A DNA stretch of 6,739 nt. It comes from an uncultured Pseudomonadota bacterium. Its GTDB lineage: Bacteria > Pseudomonadota > Gammaproteobacteria > Burkholderiales > SG8-39. Of this stretch, positions 6,347 through 6,739 are shown piece after piece. The notes below the pieces were generated by a model. The model did no database searches, was not told where the DNA came from, and saw only the letters and a list, made by a program, of their open reading frames with translations. Position numbers and translations under genes: made by a program. The DNA lies in assembly GCA_903895005.1 (NCBI GenBank), contig CAITSH010000190.1, positions 1-6,739 of the forward strand. The letters run 5' to 3'. The first letter of the stretch is position 1. Every line of letters starts with the position of its first letter.

Positions 6347-6739
6347 ATGCGCGGCATCCTTGTTTGCTTGATCGCAGCAGTCTTGATGTTCGCGTTGCCC
6401 GGTTGCGCCGGACCCGGCGTCGAAATATACCGGGCCGAAAAGCCGCAACTCGACCTCAAACGTTATTTCAACGGCACCGTGGACGGGTGGGGCATGGTGC
6501 AGGACCGCTCCGGCAGGGTGTTGCGGCGCTTCCATGTGGTGATCGTCGCCACTTGGGATGGTGACAAGGGCGTGCTCGACGAGCGCTTTGATTGGTCCGA
6601 TGGCAAGAAGGAGTCGCGCGTCTGGACTATCGTAAAAAGCGGCGACCGGTACAGCGGCAACGCCGGCGATGTGGTCGGCACGGCCACCGGCGAGGCAGCC
6701 GGCCACGCACTGCGCTGGGCTTACGTGCTCAGGCTCGCG
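6347..6739 (+). CDS. DUF3833 family lipoprotein (cut by window end)
   Basis: The frame is open from ATG 6347 to the last base, giving 131 residues with no stop; roughly the last quarter is missing if the family length of about 170-180 holds. The start carries a lipoprotein signal: MRGILVCLIAAVLMFALPGC, with lipobox LPGC and the acylated Cys at residue 20. The next residue is Ala, not Asp, so the Lol rule predicts the outer membrane. The mature part begins with LDLKRYFNGTVDGWGMVQDR (35-54), typical of DUF3833, and continues with strands such as HVVIVATWDG and ERFDWSDGKKESRVW; a lipocalin-like beta-barrel is plausible. Function is unknown. The family recurs in operons with cyclopropane-synthase-like methyltransferases, so a role in handling lipid products at the envelope is inferred. 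Confidence 0.8.
   Translation, partial: MRGILVCLIAAVLMFALPGCAGPGVEIYRAEKPQLDLKRYFNGTVDGWGMVQDRSGRVLRRFHVVIVATWDGDKGVLDERFDWSDGKKESRVWTIVKSGDRYSGNAGDVVGTATGEAAGHALRWAYVLRLA

Noticed and set aside
1..6739. CRISPR array, insertion sequence, tRNA or rRNA gene
   Set aside because: No spaced direct repeats, transposase motifs, terminal inverted repeats or RNA gene signatures were seen; the window is almost fully coding.

Overview
The window comes from a GC-rich (clearly above 60% by eye), densely packed, single-strand bacterial chromosome. The gene families and the FolE2-type GTP cyclohydrolase suggest a proteobacterium, plausibly beta- or gammaproteobacterial. That placement is inference from gene content and has not been checked by a search. 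All supported genes lie on the + strand.

Layout: (1) Bases 1-27 may be the last codons of an upstream gene. (2) folE2 (81-890) encodes GTP cyclohydrolase IB, the first step of tetrahydrofolate synthesis. (3) A 100-base gap (891-990) holds a strong GC hairpin (909-934) that may separate folE2 from what follows. (4) From 991 to the window end runs a tight operon: FAD-dependent amine-oxidase-like oxidoreductase (991-2379), DUF1365 protein (2381-3142), cyclopropane-fatty-acid-synthase-family methyltransferase (3139-4440), exported chalcone-isomerase-like protein (4440-4985), GPH-type MFS transporter (5029-6345) and a DUF3833 lipoprotein cut by the window end (6347-6739). The first four genes are 1 base apart or overlap. 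The MFS and lipoprotein genes are also 1 base apart. The only gap inside the operon is 43 bases before the MFS gene.

How the genes may work together: the flavoprotein, DUF1365 protein and SAM-dependent methyltransferase form a recurring bacterial set for modifying existing phospholipid acyl chains. Related genes in Rhodobacter sphaeroides are linked to the singlet-oxygen sigma-E response and to furan fatty acid synthesis (UfaM, UfaD, UfaO). The methyltransferase here lacks two residues of the classical cyclopropane synthase bicarbonate site: Ser replaces Cys and Gln replaces His. It may therefore make a methylated or methylene fatty acid rather than a cyclopropane. The exported chalcone-isomerase-like protein, the transporter and the lipoprotein would form an envelope-side module of unknown function. 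This module is the least understood part of the window and the best candidate for undescribed biology.
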